Of a stretch of DNA of 64,000 bases, positions 18,842-26,782 are shown piece by piece (within the stretch, counting starts at the first letter, position 1; the number at the start of each line of letters is the position of its first letter). A program made the translations under genes and the position numbers. The stretch lies in the NCBI RefSeq assembly GCF_023544465.1, contig NZ_JALPVL010000012.1, positions 1 to 64,000 on the forward strand. Reading direction: 5' to 3'. This stretch comes from Paractinoplanes maris. Its GTDB lineage: Bacteria > Actinomycetota > Actinomycetes > Mycobacteriales > Micromonosporaceae. The notes below the pieces were generated by a model that was not told the origin of the DNA, made no database searches, and saw nothing but the letters and a program-made list of their open reading frames with translations.

Positions 18842-19030
18842 GTGGCCCTCGATCCGCAGCTGTTGGACATTTTGGCCTGCCCGGACACGCATCACGCGCC
18901 GCTGACCCACGACGCCGCGGCGCAGACACTGACCTGCACCGAGTGTGGACGCGTCTTCGAGGTCCGCGACGACATCCCGGTGCTGCTGCTCGACGAGGCG
19001 CGCCTCCCCGGCCAGGGCGGGGCAGCCTGA
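18842..19030 (+). CDS. Trm112-like small zinc-binding protein
   Basis: A 62-residue protein of the Trm112/YcaR family: LLDILACPDTHHAPL, then LTCTECGRVFEVRDDIPVLL. Three cysteines and neighbouring residues probably bind zinc; in other systems the family activates methyltransferases, but no partner is identifiable here. GTG at 18842 follows AAGGAG after about 9 nt. Its TGA overlaps the ATG of the SIS gene, indicating translational coupling. Small proteins of this type sit between manB and the SIS gene in many actinobacteria. Confidence 0.85.
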   Translation: MALDPQLLDILACPDTHHAPLTHDAAAQTLTCTECGRVFEVRDDIPVLLLDEARLPGQGGAA

Positions 19031-20259
19031 TGGCGGGCCCGCTCGAGGGCGGCACGGCCGGCGTGCACGGTCACCGGCACGCCGACGAGTCGCTGCTCGA
19101 CGACGAGAAGTCGATGCTGGCCAACGACCCGGGCGGCATGCTCCGGGCCACGGCGTCGGCCGGCGCGCAGGTCCGCGAGGCCGCCGCGCTGGCCGCCGAG
19201 ACCGACCTCAGCATGCTGGCCGACGAGGGCCGCCCCCGCGCGGTCGTCGTGGCCGGCATCGGCACGGCCGGCCTGACCGGCAGCATCCTGTCGACCGTGG
19301 CCGGCCCGCGCTGCCCGGTGCCGATCATCGGTCACCGCAGTCCCGGCCTGCCCGGCTGGGTCGGCGCGGCCGACGTGGTCATCGCCGTCTCGGCGTCCGG
19401 CCGCAGCCCCGAGGCGCTGGCCGCGGCCGAGGCGGCCGCCCGGCGGGGAGCCCGTCTGGTCGCCGTGGGCAACCCCGACTCCGAGCTGGAGGCGATGGCC
19501 GCCCGCGCCCGGGCGCCGTTCTTCGCGGTGCCGCGCCGGGCGCCCGCCCGCGCCAGCCTCTGGGGCCTGGCCGTGCCGGTGCTGCTCGCCGCCCGGGCCA
19601 TCGGTCTGGTCAAGGTCAACGAGGCCGACCTGGCCGAGACCGCGACCCGGCTCGACGCCGACGCCGAGCGCTGCCGCCCCGGCGCCGACTCGTTCGTCAA
19701 CCCGGCCAAGGCGCTGGCCCTCGGTCTGGCCGGCTCGATCCCGATCGTGTGGGGCTCGTCCCCGCTGGCCACGGTGGCCGCCCGCCGTTTCGCCGACACG
19801 CTGGCCGCGAACGCGCGCTATCCGGTGATGGCCGGTGCGCTGGGCGAGGCCGGCCGGGGCCGGGTGGGCCTGCTCGACGGCGTCTTCGGCGGTCTGGCCG
19901 AGTCGTCGCGTGACATCTTCGCCGACCCCGGTGACGCCGAGGAGCCCTCCTCGACCCGGCTGCGGCTCGTGCTCTTCCGCGACGGCGGGCTCAACCCCGA
20001 GGAGGACGCGGACGAGCCGGTGGCCGTCGAGGAGCGCCGGGCCGATGCCGTGCAGACCCTGGCCGAGCGCCGCGGGGTGCGGTGCGACGTGCTCACCGCC
20101 GAGGGCGGCTCCGCCCTCGAGCGGCTGGCCTCGCTCACCGCGGTGCCCGATTTCGCCTCGCTCTATCTCGCTCTCGCGCACGGGCTCGACCCGATGGCCG
20201 TGCCCGCGATCAGCGAGCTGAAGGAGCTTTCAAACCCGCTGCCTGAGGGAATGCAGTGA
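19030..20259 (+). CDS. SIS-domain protein (phosphoglucose/phosphomannose isomerase-like)
   Basis: A 409-residue protein related to bifunctional phosphoglucose/phosphomannose isomerases (Rv3256c-type in mycobacteria). The SIS sugar-phosphate fold is seen in VVVAGIGTAGLTGS, VIAVSASGRSPEAL and ARLVAVGNPDSELEAMA; the second half has IPIVWGSSPLATVAARRFADTLA. The active site of true isomerases is not obvious, and a separate manA is two genes downstream, so a regulatory or sugar-phosphate binding role is also possible. It is translationally coupled to the Trm112-like gene. Confidence 0.8.
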   Translation: MAGPLEGGTAGVHGHRHADESLLDDEKSMLANDPGGMLRATASAGAQVREAAALAAETDLSMLADEGRPRAVVVAGIGTAGLTGSILSTVAGPRCPVPIIGHRSPGLPGWVGAADVVIAVSASGRSPEALAAAEAAARRGARLVAVGNPDSELEAMAARARAPFFAVPRRAPARASLWGLAVPVLLAARAIGLVKVNEADLAETATRLDADAERCRPGADSFVNPAKALALGLAGSIPIVWGSSPLATVAARRFADTLAANARYPVMAGALGEAGRGRVGLLDGVFGGLAESSRDIFADPGDAEEPSSTRLRLVLFRDGGLNPEEDADEPVAVEERRADAVQTLAERRGVRCDVLTAEGGSALERLASLTAVPDFASLYLALAHGLDPMAVPAISELKELSNPLPEGMQ

Positions 20260-20293
20260 CCGACCCGGTCGGACATCTCTGTGGAGCAGGTAA

Positions 20294-21259
20294 ATGAGTG
20301 CTGAAGGCGGCACCAAGGCGATCATCGCGGCGCTGGCCGCGAACCTCGGCATCGCGGCCACCAAGTTCGTGGCCTGGCTGCTGACCCAGTCGTCGTCGAT
20401 GCTGGCCGAGGCCATCCACTCGGTGGCCGACTCCGGTAACCAGCTGTTGCTGCTGGTCGGCGGCAAGAAGGCGAAGCGGCAGGCCACCCCCGAGCACCCG
20501 TTCGGCTATGGACGCGAGCGCTACATCTACGCGTTCATCGTCTCGATCGTGCTGTTCAGCCTGGGCGGGCTGTTCGCGCTGTACGAGGCCTGGCACAAGA
20601 TCCAGGATCCGCACCCGATCGAGAGCTGGCAGTGGGTGCCGGTCCTCGTGCTCGTGGTCGCGATCGGTCTGGAGAGCTATTCGTTCCGGACCGCGATCAA
20701 GGAGTCCAACCGCACCCGCGGTCAGACCTCCTGGGTCGACTTCGTGCGCCGGTCCAAGGCGCCGGAGCTGCCGGTGGTGCTGCTGGAGGACAGTGGCGCC
20801 CTGCTCGGCCTGATCTTCGCGTTCTTCGGCGTCGTGCTCACCCTGATCACCGGCAACGGCATCTGGGACGGCATCGGCACCGCGGCCATCGGTCTGCTGC
20901 TGGTCTGCATCGCGGCCATCCTGGCCATCGAGACCAAGAGCCTGCTGCTCGGTGAGGGCGCGAATCCCGAGACGACCCGCAAGATCGAGCAGGCCGTGCT
21001 GGCCGGCGAGGGGGTGGAGCGGATCATCCACATGAAGACGCTGCACCTCGGGCCGGACGAGCTGCTGGTCGCGGTCAAGATCGCCGTACCGGGAGCCGAG
21101 CGGGCCGACGAGCTGGCCCAGCACATCGACGAGGCCGAGTCCCGCATCCGCGAGGCCGTGCCGATCGCCCGGGTCATCTACATCGAGCCGGACATCTACC
21201 GTCCGGCTCAGTCGCCGGCGGTGACCGCTACGCCGTCGTCGGCCGCCGAACCCGGGTAA
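20294..21259 (+). CDS. cation diffusion facilitator family transporter
   Basis: A 321-residue CDF exporter for divalent metal, probably zinc. About six membrane segments are visible. The metal-site motifs are HSVAD in segment 2 (AEAIHSVADSGNQLLLL) and a matching EDSGA in segment 5; the basic loop GGKKAKRQATPEHPFGYGRERY is typical. A cytoplasmic C-terminal domain follows (LLLGEGANPETTRKIEQ). It lies between the SIS gene and manA with 34- and 12-nt gaps, so it is probably cotranscribed; no functional link to mannose metabolism is evident. Confidence 0.9.
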   Translation: MSAEGGTKAIIAALAANLGIAATKFVAWLLTQSSSMLAEAIHSVADSGNQLLLLVGGKKAKRQATPEHPFGYGRERYIYAFIVSIVLFSLGGLFALYEAWHKIQDPHPIESWQWVPVLVLVVAIGLESYSFRTAIKESNRTRGQTSWVDFVRRSKAPELPVVLLEDSGALLGLIFAFFGVVLTLITGNGIWDGIGTAAIGLLLVCIAAILAIETKSLLLGEGANPETTRKIEQAVLAGEGVERIIHMKTLHLGPDELLVAVKIAVPGAERADELAQHIDEAESRIREAVPIARVIYIEPDIYRPAQSPAVTATPSSAAEPG

Positions 21260-21271
21260 ATTCTGCAGATC

Positions 21272-22429
21272 ATGAGCGTCTACTCGCTGACCGGCGTCGT
21301 CCGTCCGTACGCCTGGGGTTCCCGCACCGTCATCGCCGAGCTCCAGGGCCGTCCGGCGCCCACCGATCAACCCGAGGCCGAGCTGTGGCTGGGCGCCCAC
21401 CCGGGCGACCCGGCCACGGTCGCCGGCCCCGACGGCCCGGTCAGCCTGGAGACGCTGATCGCCGGCGATCCGAAGGGGCAGCTGGGCGAGGAGGTCGAGC
21501 GGGAGTTCGGCCCGAAGCTGCCGTTCCTGCTCAAGGTGCTGGCCGCCGAGTCACCGCTGTCGTTGCAGGCACACCCGGGCCTCGAGTACGCGAAGCAGGC
21601 GTACGCCCGTCAGGAGGCCGACCCGAGCCTCCCCAGGAACTACACCGACGCCAACCACAAGCCCGAGATGCTGGTGGCCGTCACGCCGTTCGAGGCGCTC
21701 TGCGGCTTCCGGTCGCCGGACGCCGCGGCCGACGAGATCGAGGCGTTCGGGGTGGCGTCGCTGGCCCCGGTGGTCGCAGCGCTGCGCGACGCCGACCTGC
21801 GCACCGCCGTGCGCACCCTGCTGACCTGGCCCACCGGCGATCGGGAGGCGCTGGTCTCGGCGGTTGTCGCCGCCGCCCCGGCCGGCGGTCTGGTGGCCGA
21901 CCTGGCCGCGCATTATCCGGGCGACCCCGGCGTGCTGGTGGCTCTGCTGCTCAACCACGTGTGCCTGGCCCCGGGCGAGGCGATCTGGATGCCCGCCGGC
22001 AACCTGCACGCCTATCTGCGCGGGGCCGGTGTGGAGCTGATGGCGGCGAGCGACAACGTGCTGCGGGGCGGTCTGACCCCCAAGCGGGTGGACGTGGACG
22101 AGCTGCTCAACGTGCTCCGCTTCGAGGTGCTGGACGACCCGATCCTGCGCGGTGCCGAGGTGGCCCCGGGCGTGTCGACGTGGTCGGTGCCGGTACCCGA
22201 TTTCGAACTCTTCCGGGTCGAGCTGGACGGCACCCGGCCACCCACCGAGGTGCCCGCCACCGGCCCGCGCATCATCCTGGCCACCGCCGGTGACATCTTC
22301 GTGGGGGAGAGCGTCGACGGCACGCCGGTCGAGCTCACCGCGGGCACGGCCGCTTACGCCCCCGCGGATGCCGGCGCCATCAAGATCGCGGGCACCGGTC
22401 AGGCTTTCGTGGCCGCCGTCCCCGCCTGA
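21272..22429 (+). CDS. manA: mannose-6-phosphate isomerase, class I
   Basis: Zinc enzyme that interconverts fructose-6- and mannose-6-phosphate. Metal ligands are visible in LQAHPGLEYA (Gln, His), DANHKPEML (Glu) and MPAGNLHAYLRG (His). The length of 385 residues is normal. A TAAATT hexamer overlapping the CDF stop ends 9 nt before the ATG, so an internal leaderless promoter is possible. The TGA stop lies within the first, diverged unit of a long tandem repeat: the final CGCC-TGA-CACTGG parallels the repeat junction GGCC-TGG-CACTGG, so the repeat may have grown from the gene end. Confidence 0.93.
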   Translation: MSVYSLTGVVRPYAWGSRTVIAELQGRPAPTDQPEAELWLGAHPGDPATVAGPDGPVSLETLIAGDPKGQLGEEVEREFGPKLPFLLKVLAAESPLSLQAHPGLEYAKQAYARQEADPSLPRNYTDANHKPEMLVAVTPFEALCGFRSPDAAADEIEAFGVASLAPVVAALRDADLRTAVRTLLTWPTGDREALVSAVVAAAPAGGLVADLAAHYPGDPGVLVALLLNHVCLAPGEAIWMPAGNLHAYLRGAGVELMAASDNVLRGGLTPKRVDVDELLNVLRFEVLDDPILRGAEVAPGVSTWSVPVPDFELFRVELDGTRPPTEVPATGPRIILATAGDIFVGESVDGTPVELTAGTAAYAPADAGAIKIAGTGQAFVAAVPA

Positions 22430-22690
22430 CACTGGCGGCCCAGCCCAGCCCGGCCTGGCACTGGCGGCCCAGCCCAGCCCAGCCCGGCCTGGCACTGGCG
22501 GCCCAGCCCAGCCCAGCCCGGCCTGGCACTGGCGGCCCGGCCCGGCCCGGCCTGGCACTGGCGGCCCGGCCCGGCCTGGCACTGGCGGCCCGGCCCGGCC
22601 TGGCACTGGCGGCCCGGCCCGGCCTGGCACTGGCGGCCCGGCCCGGCCTGGCACTGGCGGCCCGGCCCGGCCTGGCACTGGCGGCCCGGC
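22430..22690. repeat. hierarchical tandem repeat, 10 units of CACTGGCGG(CCCRG)nCCTGG
   Basis: Units begin at 22430, 22459, 22493, 22527, 22556, 22580, 22604, 22628, 22652 and 22676. Each is CACTGGCGG, then 2-4 copies of the pentamer CCCAG/CCCGG, then CCTGG, giving unit lengths 29, 34, 34, 29 and five times 24; the tenth is partial. Diverged copies continue to about 22760. The first three units use CCCAG, later ones CCCGG, so the array looks locally homogenised. It directly abuts the manA stop. Both strands are open in some frames but only as low-complexity sequence. Confidence 0.9.
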
Positions 22691-22816
22691 CGGAAACCGC
22701 CGACCGGCCGGACATCGGCCGCTCCGCCTGAGACTGGCCGCCCCGCCTGAGACCGGCGGTTGAGTACCCACCGTCGCTCTTTCAAGCCCCCCAAAATAGG
22801 AAATTTCTGGATTTGC

Positions 22817-22851
22817 TTGACACGAGCCTGTGCGGAGTGTGAATCTATAAA
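22817..22851 (+). promoter_or_regulatory. candidate promoter of a small RNA
   Basis: TTGACA (22817-22822) is a perfect -35 box inside an unusually AT-rich stretch (about 22785-22855). GAATCT lies 18 bp further (extended by TGT) and TATAAA at 22846-22851; either could serve as -10, though the second is too far for this -35. No gene follows before the terminator at 22975. Confidence 0.4.
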
Positions 22852-22854
22852 CAC

Positions 22855-23011
22855 GCAGCGTCATTGGTGATCGGGGGGTCCCACGGACGCGCGCGGTACC
22901 AAACCGGGGGGATGAACGGGGCGGCGGGTCCAGGCCTGCCGTCCCGTTCGCTATGTGCCCCCACCAGACGGAGCACGGGTCCCGTCCGCCGAAGCGGACG
23001 GGACCCGTTTT
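22855..23011 (+). ncRNA. candidate small RNA or attenuated leader, about 155 nt
   Basis: Between the promoter-like stretch and a very strong intrinsic terminator lies a segment with no convincing gene. It contains two GGGGGG runs (22873-22878 and 22906-22911). GGGTCCC near 22877-22883 duplicates part of the terminator left arm (22977-22983), so it could pair instead with GGGACCC of the right arm, an antiterminator-like arrangement. An ATG at 22912 opens 55 codons but runs through the terminator and looks spurious. Start is approximate. It resembles no RNA family I can name. Confidence 0.4.
22975..23011 (+). terminator. strong intrinsic terminator
   Basis: ACGGGTCCCGTCCGC (22975-22989) and GCGGACGGGACCCGT (22994-23008) form a perfect 15-bp stem with a 4-nt CGAA loop, followed by TTTT (23008-23011). 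It is 545 nt past manA, so it more probably ends a separate short transcript than the manA message. Confidence 0.85.
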
Positions 23012-23082
23012 CCGGGTCCGGGGTGTTTGCCGCCACCCCGCGCCCGTGGTCGACCTCCATTACGGCATGCCTCTGACCTGCA

Positions 23083-23139
23083 TGCAAGTGCACAGGGTGG
23101 GGTGCAAGTTGCACTGAGCGACGGGTGAAACGTTATGGT
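23083..23139 (+). promoter_or_regulatory. promoter/operator of the DUF5753 regulator gene
   Basis: GTGCAAGTTGCAC (23102-23114) is a perfect 6+1+6 palindrome, and TGCAAGTGCAC (23083-23093) is a close second copy. TATGGT (23134-23139) ends 7 nt before the GTG start, and the palindrome covers the expected -35 region. This suggests autoregulation by the helix-turn-helix protein, an inference. Confidence 0.5.
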
Positions 23140-23146
23140 GTTCCTC

Positions 23147-24007
23147 GTGGCTAGAGCGACGTCGACGGCACGGCGCGAGCTCGGTAACGAGCTGCGCCGC
23201 CTTCGTGGCGACCGCCGGGCGGCCGATGTCGCCTCCGCCCTGGGCTGGTCCGAGTCCAAGCTGAGTCGCATCGAGACGGCGCACACCGGCATCACGGAGT
23301 CCGACCTCGACCGTCTCCTGACCTCCTACGGCGTCCGGGTGGAGGATCGTGACCGGCTGCGCGAGCTGGCCCGCCACGGCCGCGCCCGGGCCTGGTGGAC
23401 CCCTTACCGGTCGTCGGTCCCCGATCCGTACGACGAATATGTCGCCCTCGAGGCTGAGGCCGTGCTCATCAGCGAGTGGGAGCCGCAGGTCGTCCCCGGT
23501 CTGCTGCAGACCGACGAGTATGCGCGGGCGGTGATCGAGGTGGGCGCCGACGTCGGCGCGGCCGAGACGATCCAGCGCCGCCTGGCCCTGCGGATGGCCC
23601 GGCAGGCGGTCCTCACCCGCGACCCGCCGCCCGTGCTGCGGATCGTGCTCGACGAGGCGGTGCTGCACCGCGAGGTCGGCGGTCCTCAGGTGCTGCGTCG
23701 TCAGCTGGCCCGGCTGGTCGAGGCCAGCGGCCGCCCCGGCGTCGAGCTCCTGGTGCTCCCGTTCAGCGCCGGCGCCCACGCCGGCATGACCGAGCCGTTC
23801 ATGGTTCTCGAGTTCGGGCCGGGCACCAGAGCCCCGGTCGTGCACAGCGAGGGCCTCACCGGAGGTCTCTTCCGGGTGAAGCCGGCCGATGTCGACGTCT
23901 ATCGGGACGCCTTGTCTGACCTGCGGGAACGCTCGATGTCGGCAGAGATGAGCCGAACGGCTATCGCTGAGAGGGAGGAAGCGCTCCGCTTGTTGGCGGC
24001 ATCGTGA
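23147..24007 (+). CDS. XRE-type helix-turn-helix regulator with DUF5753 domain
   Basis: A 286-residue regulator of the large actinomycete family paired with DUF397 proteins. The N-terminal helix-turn-helix covers LGNELRRLRGDRRAADVASA to LGWSESKLSRIE; the DUF5753 domain follows, with EWEPQVVPGLLQTDEYARAV and the characteristic FMVLEFGPG near the end. The ligand is unknown; homologues are linked to development and antibiotic control. GTG at 23147 is preferred over ATG at 23135, because TATGGT ending at 23139 would be the -10 of a leaderless message. The DUF397 gene follows after 39 nt. Confidence 0.9.
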   Translation: MARATSTARRELGNELRRLRGDRRAADVASALGWSESKLSRIETAHTGITESDLDRLLTSYGVRVEDRDRLRELARHGRARAWWTPYRSSVPDPYDEYVALEAEAVLISEWEPQVVPGLLQTDEYARAVIEVGADVGAAETIQRRLALRMARQAVLTRDPPPVLRIVLDEAVLHREVGGPQVLRRQLARLVEASGRPGVELLVLPFSAGAHAGMTEPFMVLEFGPGTRAPVVHSEGLTGGLFRVKPADVDVYRDALSDLRERSMSAEMSRTAIAEREEALRLLAAS

Positions 24008-24046
24008 GTTCCAATGGAGGCGCATTCCTTCGGAAGGGGACCCACG

Positions 24047-24250
24047 ATGCAGGACGCCAACCTCACCTGGCGTAAGAGCACTCGAAGCGGAGCCGCGGGC
24101 CACTGCGTCGAGGTCGCGAACGTTCCGTCGGTCGTGCTGGTGCGCGACTCGAAGGACGTCTCGGGTCCGATGCTCGCCTTCGGCGACGCGGAGTGGACCG
24201 GTTTCATCGCCGGCGTGCGGGCCGGGGAGTTCGATCGCCCCGGTGCCTGA
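24047..24250 (+). CDS. DUF397 domain-containing protein
   Basis: A 67-residue protein with the family pattern LTWRKSTRSGAAGHCVEVA, VLVRDSKD and a FGDAEWTGFIAGVRAGEFD end. DUF397 proteins are encoded beside DUF5753 regulators and are thought to modulate them, in an arrangement that looks like a toxin-antitoxin pair but is mostly regulatory. ATG at 24047 follows GGAAGGGGA. An intrinsic terminator lies 6 nt after the stop, so the pair forms its own transcription unit, inserted between manA and mtrA. Confidence 0.9.
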   Translation: MQDANLTWRKSTRSGAAGHCVEVANVPSVVLVRDSKDVSGPMLAFGDAEWTGFIAGVRAGEFDRPGA

Positions 24251-24256
24251 TCACCG

Positions 24257-24290
24257 AAAGGGCGGCTCCCTTCCCGGGGCCGCCCTTTTT
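24257..24290 (+). terminator. intrinsic terminator after DUF397
   Basis: AAAGGGCGGC (24257-24266) pairs perfectly with GCCGCCCTTT (24279-24288) around a 12-nt loop, and the T-run reaches 24290. It separates the regulator pair from mtrA. Confidence 0.9.
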
Positions 24291-24371
24291 GTCCGGCTCG
24301 CTACCCTGGATCGGGGCAAGATCGGCCCCGGGGTACGTGGGGTTCGGGAGGACAGTGCAATATTGGACCGC

Positions 24372-25061
24372 ATGAGAGCCCGGGTACTCGTCGTCGATGA
24401 CGATCCAGCGCTGGCCGAGATGCTCGGCATCGTTCTGCGGAGCGAGGGGTTCCTGCCCTCGTTCGTCGCCGACGGTGAACGCGCTCTGGCCGCCTTCCGG
24501 GAGAACCGGCCCGACATCGTCCTGCTCGACCTGATGCTGCCCGGCATGAGCGGCATCGACGTGGCCCGCGCGATCCGCACCGAGTCGGGCATCCCGATCG
24601 TCATGCTGACCGCCAAGAGCGACACGGTCGACGTGGTGCTCGGCCTCGAGTCCGGCGCCGACGACTACGTGGTCAAGCCGTTCAAGCCCAAGGAGCTGGT
24701 GGCCCGCATGCGGGCCCGGCTGCGCCGGGGCGAGGACGCGGCACCCGAGATGCTCACCATCGGCCCGCCCGGCAACCAGATCACCATCGACGTGCCGGCG
24801 CACACCGTGTCCCGCGACGGCGAGGAGGTCAAGCTCACGCCGCTCGAGTTCGACCTGCTGGTGGCCCTGGCCCGCAAGCCGCGCCAGGTCTTCACCCGCG
24901 AGGTGCTGCTCGAGCAGGTGTGGGGTTACCGCCACGCGGCCGACACCCGGTTGGTCAACGTCCACGTGCAGCGGCTGCGCGCCAAGATCGAGCCTGATCC
25001 CGAGCGGCCCGAGATCATCCTGACCGTCCGGGGGGTCGGCTACAAGGCCGGCACCGGATAG
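24372..25061 (+). CDS. mtrA: two-component response regulator MtrA
   Basis: OmpR-type regulator of cell-wall, division and development genes. The receiver domain (about 1-115) has acidic residues DDD near 9-11, phosphoacceptor Asp53 in LLDLMLPG, and Lys in VVKPFKPKEL; the winged-helix output domain has EVKLTPLEFDLLVALARKP and VHVQRLRAKIEPDP. At 229 residues it is nearly collinear with known actinobacterial MtrA. ATG at 24372 matches the family start; TTG at 24363 is possible and is better spaced from GGGAGG. mtrB follows after 26 nt. Confidence 0.95.
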   Translation: MRARVLVVDDDPALAEMLGIVLRSEGFLPSFVADGERALAAFRENRPDIVLLDLMLPGMSGIDVARAIRTESGIPIVMLTAKSDTVDVVLGLESGADDYVVKPFKPKELVARMRARLRRGEDAAPEMLTIGPPGNQITIDVPAHTVSRDGEEVKLTPLEFDLLVALARKPRQVFTREVLLEQVWGYRHAADTRLVNVHVQRLRAKIEPDPERPEIILTVRGVGYKAGTG

Positions 25062-25087
25062 GAGCCGGGAGCGGCTAACCTTGCCGC

Positions 25088-26782
25088 GTGCGTGCTCCGG
25101 CCTGGCTTCCGCTTCCGGTCCGCCGCGTCCTGCGCGTGGTGCGGCGATACTGGCGTGTCCTGGTCCGCCGGTTCGAGGTGTGGTCGTCGCCGGCCCGCCG
25201 GGCCTGGCGCCGCTCGCTGCAGCTGCGCGTCGTCACGCTCACCCTGGTCGCGTCCAGCCTGCTGGTGGCGGCGTTCGGCTGGTTCATCGCCGACCGCAGC
25301 GCCAAGATCCTGCTCAGCCGCGCGCAGGACGAGGTGCAGGTCTCGATGCGCAACAAGGTGTCGTATGCGGAGCAGCAGCTCACCGTCCACCCACAGGCGC
25401 GCGACCCCCGGCTGCCGACCACGTTCACCACGATCGTCGGTCAGCTGGCCGACGGCGACCCGGCCGAGTCGGGTGGCTCGGTGGTGTCGATCCGCGCCGG
25501 CCAATATCCGGAGTTGCCCCCGACCACCTCGCCCAACGTCGACACCGCGGGCCTTATCACCGACGACCTGGTCCACCGGGTGTCCGACGGCCGCAAGGTG
25601 GCCAACCAGATCGTGACCGCCCGGATCAACGACCGCACCACGAAATACCTGGTCACCGGCTCGCCCGTGCCGACCAGCTTCGGCCACGTCGAGCTCTATT
25701 ACATGGTGCCGCTGACCACCGAGGACAGCGCGGCCAACCAGATCCGGACGACGGTGCTGGCCACCGGTCTGGCGCTGGTCATCATGCTCGGCGTCATCGC
25801 CGGCCTGGTCACCCGGCTGGTCGTCACCCCGGTCCGGGTGGCCGCGCGCACCGCCCAGCGGCTCAGTGCCGGCCTGCTCGACCAGCGCATGAAGGTCGAC
25901 GGCGAGGACGACCTGGCCCTGCTGGCCGCCTCGTTCAACCAGATGGCGGCCAACCTGCAGCGCCAGATCGTGCGGCTCGAGGAGTTGTCCCGCCTGCAGC
26001 GCCGGTTCACCTCCGACGTCTCGCACGAGCTGCGCACGCCGCTGACCACCGTCCGCATGGCGGCCGACCTGATCTTCGCCGAGCGCGAGGACTTCGACCC
26101 CGCCGTGGCTCGCAGCGCGGAGCTGCTGCAGGCCGAGCTCGACCGGTTCGAGAGCCTGCTGACCGACCTGCTGGAGATCAGCCGCTTCGATGCCGGCTTC
26201 GCCGCTCTCGACGCCGAGCACACCGACCTGGTGCCGATCGTCGAGCGCGTCGCCGACCGGCTGGCCGGGCTGGCCGAGCGGGTGGGGGTGGCGATCGAGC
26301 TTCACCTGCCCGACACGCCGGTGATCGCCGAGGTCGACCCCCGCCGGGTCGAGCGGGTGCTGCGCAACCTGGTCGGCAACGCGGTCGAGCACGGCGAGGC
26401 CAGGCCGGTGCAGGTGACCCTGGCCTGCGACGAGGCGGCGGTGGCGATCACGGTCCGCGACCACGGTGTCGGCCTCAAACCCGGTGAGGAGCGCCTGGTC
26501 TTCAACCGGTTCTGGCGGGCCGACCCGTCGCGCGCGCGGCAGACCGGCGGCACCGGCCTGGGTCTGTCGATCAGTGCGGAGGACGCGCGCCTGCACGGCG
26601 GCTGGCTCGAGGCGTGGGGCGTGCCCGGTGAGGGCGCCCAGTTCCGGCTCACGCTGCCGGTGCGGTCGGGCGACCGGCTGCTGGCCGCGCCCCTGCCGTT
26701 GATCCCGCGCGACCGCACACCGGCGCTGCCGCCCGCGGGCCCGGCGGCGGTCGAGGAAGTGAAGGCGGAGGTGGTCCGATGA
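25088..26782 (+). CDS. mtrB: sensor histidine kinase MtrB
   Basis: Membrane kinase partner of MtrA. Two membrane segments (about 47-67 and 220-240) flank an extracytoplasmic sensor region; a HAMP domain follows, then the dimerisation domain with His313 in SDVSHELRTPL, and the ATP-binding domain with NLVGNAVEHG, DHGVGL and GTGLGLSIS. The length of 564 residues is usual. GTG at 25088 lacks a Shine-Dalgarno; TAACCT (25076-25081) ends 6 nt upstream, suggesting a leaderless internal promoter. The last codons overlap lpqB by 4 nt. Confidence 0.95.
   Translation: MRAPAWLPLPVRRVLRVVRRYWRVLVRRFEVWSSPARRAWRRSLQLRVVTLTLVASSLLVAAFGWFIADRSAKILLSRAQDEVQVSMRNKVSYAEQQLTVHPQARDPRLPTTFTTIVGQLADGDPAESGGSVVSIRAGQYPELPPTTSPNVDTAGLITDDLVHRVSDGRKVANQIVTARINDRTTKYLVTGSPVPTSFGHVELYYMVPLTTEDSAANQIRTTVLATGLALVIMLGVIAGLVTRLVVTPVRVAARTAQRLSAGLLDQRMKVDGEDDLALLAASFNQMAANLQRQIVRLEELSRLQRRFTSDVSHELRTPLTTVRMAADLIFAEREDFDPAVARSAELLQAELDRFESLLTDLLEISRFDAGFAALDAEHTDLVPIVERVADRLAGLAERVGVAIELHLPDTPVIAEVDPRRVERVLRNLVGNAVEHGEARPVQVTLACDEAAVAITVRDHGVGLKPGEERLVFNRFWRADPSRARQTGGTGLGLSISAEDARLHGGWLEAWGVPGEGAQFRLTLPVRSGDRLLAAPLPLIPRDRTPALPPAGPAAVEEVKAEVVR

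Noticed and set aside
22430..22690. CRISPR array
   Set aside because: The units abut with no unique spacers, and unit length changes by pentamer copies.
22380..22864. Open frames on the minus strand encoding PPVPGRAG or ASARPGRA collagen-like repeats
   Set aside because: They are direct readouts of the GC-rich tandem repeat in several frames at once, without a ribosome site, and run into manA antisense. A repeat with lengths of 24, 29 and 34 bp also shifts frame, so coding selection is unlikely.
22855..23011. 6C RNA family
   Set aside because: On the plus strand the two six-base runs are G, not C, and on the minus strand the C runs are not placed in clear hairpin loops; the terminator points in the plus direction.
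22912..23079. 55-codon ORF after GGGGGG
   Set aside because: It runs straight through the strong terminator and shows no protein-like pattern.
23135..24250. Toxin-antitoxin module
   Set aside because: The DUF5753 plus DUF397 pair resembles a two-gene TA layout, but the DUF397 protein has no toxin motif and the family is better described as regulatory.
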